64,000 nt of DNA from Pseudorasbora parva. Lineage: Eukaryota; Chordata; Actinopteri; Cypriniformes; Gobionidae. The notes under the pieces are model-generated. The model ran no database searches and was not told where the DNA came from. It saw only the letters and a program-made list of their open reading frames with translations. The DNA is taken from positions 20,979,713-21,043,712 of the forward strand of contig NC_090178.1 of the NCBI RefSeq assembly GCF_024679245.1, written 5' to 3'. Of the stretch, positions 61,014 to 64,000 are shown piece after piece; position 1 is the stretch's first letter, and each line of letters starts with the position of its first letter. The translations under genes and the position numbers were made by a program.

Positions 61014-62050
61014 GAGAGCAGGGTTGGTTGGCACACTTTTCACTCTGTAATATTTCTCAGTCATGCTATATGTTAAAAAAGTCTAACCAGTAAAACCATG
61101 TCCACAAATTATTCCTTTTTTATTATTATTTACCATTAAATTCATGTTGTGCACTTGTGGGCACCAACCAGCCCCAGTATGGGGGTAAGTTAGCACATGC
61201 AACAGGGTTGGTTGGCACAGATGCTAGTTAAAAAGAATGAGGTGACAAATATAAAGAACTTGAGCATTTAATTCACACATTCAAGCAAAATATCTGCTTA
61301 GTGTGCTGAATGGTATTTTGATGTCCTTTGCTGTGCTCCTAATACTTTTGTTTTGAGTCTTCACCTGTCTGGCATAATCTGTATTGTTCTTAAATATTTC
61401 CTGACCATTTTGAGTTGTAAAAGCCCTTACAAAACAAAAATATATTGCAGTATATTGGAAAATATCATGTAATACATTAGGCAATATATTCACATATATG
61501 GGATTTAATATTTATATTCTCCAATATATTGCAATATATGAAAGCGGCAATCATTTGTATATTTTGCAATATATTACAGGAATATAATATATTGTATGAT
61601 TCCATCAATATATTATTCCATGTATTTACAATATATTATATTTCAAGTAATATGTTGGTAAATATATTTTCCTTTCGTAAGGGAGAATATATGATTCCTA
61701 TCTCTATCAGCTAAAATCCTTACATTTTATCTCTAAATATCATAGTTCTAAAATTGTATTTAAGTGTGTGTGTGTGTGGGGGGGGGGGGAATGTTGTATT
61801 TTTGATCCTGTACATTTACATTTACATTTATGCATTTGGCAGACGCTTTTATCCAAAGCGACTTACATTGCATCCTGTAAAACAGAAAAGTTGTCCTCAC
61901 CTCAATAGTTAGTGACAGTTGGATGATTTAAGTAAATCTGTGTAGGTCAAGTCATTTTAATGTTATATTTTTGTGGCAGCACCCTTTAGTTTACTGGAAT
62001 TTAACTGTGTGCCAACCAACCCTTGACCCAACCAGCCCCACTCTCCCCTA
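61014..62050. mobile_element. degenerate DNA transposon with GTTGGTTGGCACA words and an HTH remnant
   Basis: CAGGGTTGGTTGGCACA occurs at about 61018 and 61203, and its inverse TGTGCCAACCAACCC at about 62006, with ACCAGCCCCACTCTCCCCTA at the right edge. On the minus strand (61281-61400) TDYARQVKTQNKSIRSTAKD then IPFSTLSRY resembles a psq/CENP-B-type helix-turn-helix as found at the N-terminus of pogo/jerky-like transposases. The boundaries are approximate. Confidence 0.5.
61811..61870. repeat. teleost-wide repeat core (GCAGACGCTTTTATCCAAAG)
   Basis: TTTACATTTATGCATTTGGC then AGACGCTTTTATCCAAAGCGACTTACA is a well-known interspersed fish repeat core; the element class is not decided here. Confidence 0.7.
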
Positions 62051-62536
62051 CATCTGGTGTAATTTTGTATGAAAATAAATGCTTAATTTTAAATGCCCAG
62101 TATGTTGATGAATGACCAATACACTACAATTACATTTAAATAGGCCTACATAAATGAGTAGCCACGCTATAAAAATTAAATTATTAAATTATTTAAAAAA
62201 TAAGTTACCTGGTTGCCTTAAAATTGAGTTTATTGAAATAATTTTTTTAGTTAATACAATGGACATTTTGTGTTTTATTTGTGTTGATGCAGTGAAACTG
62301 AACTGTGCTATTTCGTTGATAAAAAAAAATTATGTGGTACAGATAAAATGTTTTGAGTTTATATTTATTAAACCAATTTCCTTCATTGTATTAAATCAAA
62401 TAAATTTGAGTTTTTAATTTCAATATACTCAAAATCTTTTGGAGACCAAGTTACTTAATTTTAGTTAAACCGAAAATATTTTTTTACACTGTGTATTGAT
62501 GTATATGTAATATACATCAATATAAGACGACTCAAT

Positions 62537-62780
62537 GTTAGTTCACCCAAAAATGAAATTGATGTCATTAATGACTCACCCTAATGATGTCCCACACCCA
62601 TAAGACCTCCATTTATCTTCGGAACACAGCGGATTGAATCATGATTCGGATCGCCAATGTCCCATGATTTCAGCAGTTTGACATGCCATCTAAATCATGA
62701 ATCAATCCGCTGATTCATTTCCGTTTGAATCTTTATTTGAGGTTTGAGAACAAACGTGGAAGAGAAGACAATGCTGAATA
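62537..62780. mobile_element. truncated TAGTTCACCCA-type transposon
   Basis: Starts GTTAGTTCACCCAAAAATG as in 6485-7151 and keeps internal words such as CATGATTCGGATCGCCAA, but lacks the right end. Confidence 0.7.
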
Positions 62781-63070
62781 AAGTCATAGTTTTTGTTATT
62801 TTTGGACCTAAATGTATTTTCGATGCTTCAAGAGATTCTAATTAACTAACTGATGTCACATATGGACTACGTTGATGTTTTTATTACATTTCTTGACATG
62901 GACAGTAAAACTTGAATTCGCAGGGGAATTTTCAATACTGTATGCATTTAAAAAGTAGGCCTATAACATTGTAAGTGAACCAAGAATAAAAATGTAGGCT
63001 AGATACCAGTGAGTCACTCTTATTAACAATCAGCTAAGACTTGAACATATATAAATCTTAAATTGACTTT

Positions 63071-63135
63071 AATCAAAGGTCCCTCGCTTTGTAATCAAAT
63101 GGTAATCAAAGGTCCCTTGCTTTGTAATCAAATAA
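63071..63135. repeat. short tandem duplication (about 32 bp x 2)
   Basis: AATCAAAGGTCCCTCGCTTTGTAATCAAATGG-like units repeat twice with one C/T difference. Confidence 0.8.
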
Positions 63136-63333
63136 TTGACTGGTTTATAATCAAATCTTGTTCATATTAGTCAAAACAGATATTAAACAGTTCAACATCA
63201 CAATAACATGAGAGAACCCCCATGTTGGTGCACTTTTCACTCCAAAAGATTTGATAGTCAACAGAGCTCAGAGACTACTCACAAATCCTCTGCATGTAGC
63301 CTAACGCTCAGTGACAGTCGAAGGTCGTGAAGA

Positions 63334-63898
63334 ATCCAATTCAAACGGGAAAACTCAGAAGGCAACAACCTCGAGGTCTTTAATCGACAATGCACGACGA
63401 ATCAGTCCTCCATTAGGCTGCTGTGGGGAATTCCGCAATCAGGCCCGGACGAGTAATCGTCATCAAATAAGTTAAATTAAAAAACATAAAATAGGCCTAG
63501 CCATATACAAATATATAGCCTTAGACATTGCAAATGTTGTATTGAAAGTAAAATCTTTCAAATGCTATTACCTAATCATCTAATAAAATTATAAAGTGTA
63601 TATATATATATGTTTATTTATCAATTGTCAGGGCGTATTAGATCATGGATGGCTCAGCTAAACATGCAAAAAAGAGACTATTAACTACAATTATTCCTTT
63701 TAATTATGCTAATGTATAATTAAAATGTCCACAAATGTATAAAACTGATCAGAGATCAGTGGTAAAACCCACAGATACTTGTTTAATATGGTTCTGGGGA
63801 ATTTCCCACAGCCTAATGGAGGACTGATTCGTCGTGCATTGTCGATTAAAGACCTCGAGGTTGTTGCCTTCTGAGTTTTCACGTTTTAATTGGATTGG
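63334..63898. repeat. long inverted repeat, about 100-bp arms
   Basis: The left arm (about 63334-63435) and right arm (about 63796-63898) are inverse copies, sharing ACTCAGAAGGCAACAACCTC, GACAATGCACGACGAATCAG and TCCTCCATTAGGCTG with very few mismatches. About 360 bp lies between. Foldback transposon or duplicated-inverted repeat; no gene is within. Confidence 0.85.
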
Positions 63899-64000
63899 AC
63901 GCAAAGAAAACACCATGCAGCCGCCACCGCGGCTGACACGCAACAGAAAGGCCACGCTCACGCCACGCTTGCAGTGTGTCTCCGGCCTTAACGATTGCAG

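Larger units (their letters stand above)
60938..64000. other. intergenic, repeat-rich; no C2-domain exon
   Basis: AT-rich sequence with elements listed separately. I looked for the missing C2 domain of the upstream gene in all frames by eye and saw none. From 63900 to the window end, GC-richer CCACCGCGGCTGACACGC-type sequence resembles the start of another repeat that leaves the window. Confidence 0.55.

Noticed and set aside
63830..63890. tRNA-like or snoRNA-like segment in the right arm of the inverted repeat
   Set aside because: No cloverleaf, A/B boxes or C/D boxes could be fitted; better explained as a repeat arm.

Overview
This is vertebrate nuclear DNA, almost certainly from a cyprinid-type teleost. 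Coding sequence is split into exons with GT/AG borders. The non-coding space holds cyprinid-type interspersed repeats, long (TA)n, (AC)n and (TCTCC)n tracts, and hAT, Tc1, TTAA-flanked and L2-like transposable elements. The gene set (mef2d, nes, gpatch4, gon4l, and a C2CD4 relative) matches the neighbourhood of human 1q21-q23.

Layout: (1) 1-6.1 kb: the last coding exon and probable long 3'UTR of mef2d (+). (2) 6.1-10.6 kb: intergenic sequence with three small non-autonomous transposons. (3) 10.6-17.4 kb: the complete four-exon nestin gene (-). (4) 17.6-21.2 kb: intergenic, with repeats. (5) 21.2-24.0 kb: a complete nine-exon type II C-type-lectin-like receptor (+) with two ITIM-like motifs. 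It resembles fish immune-related lectin-like receptors and converges tail to tail with gpatch4. (6) 24.5-30.8 kb: complete seven-exon gpatch4 (-), whose intron 5 is full of repeats and contains a dead hAT transposase fragment. (7) 32.0-57.4 kb: complete gon4l/udu (-). I assembled 30 coding exons that stay in phase to a 2059-residue protein with acidic tracts, a conserved central region, PAH-type helices and a C-terminal SANT/Myb-like domain. (8) 57.4-64 kb: intergenic repeats plus one single-exon gene (+) whose N-terminal motifs match the C2CD4 family but which stops before any C2 domain.

The genes do not form a functional unit: mef2d and gon4l are transcription or chromatin regulators, nes is an intermediate filament, gpatch4 is a nucleolar RNA-processing factor, and the lectin is a putative immune receptor. 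The most distinctive structure is the transposon record in the gon4l introns. Three hAT-type insertions have perfect 8-bp target duplications. Two TTAA-flanked elements, one nested inside a hAT, carry exon-like ATG-to-splice-donor cassettes, and one of these encodes a P2X7-tail-like segment. There is also a Tc1 element with IR/DR ends, an L2-like LINE and a perfect 72-bp palindrome. I found no CRISPR, operon, tRNA or rRNA. I see no clearly new biological system; the best leads are the C2-less C2CD4 relative, the ITIM lectin and the exon-carrying TTAA elements.
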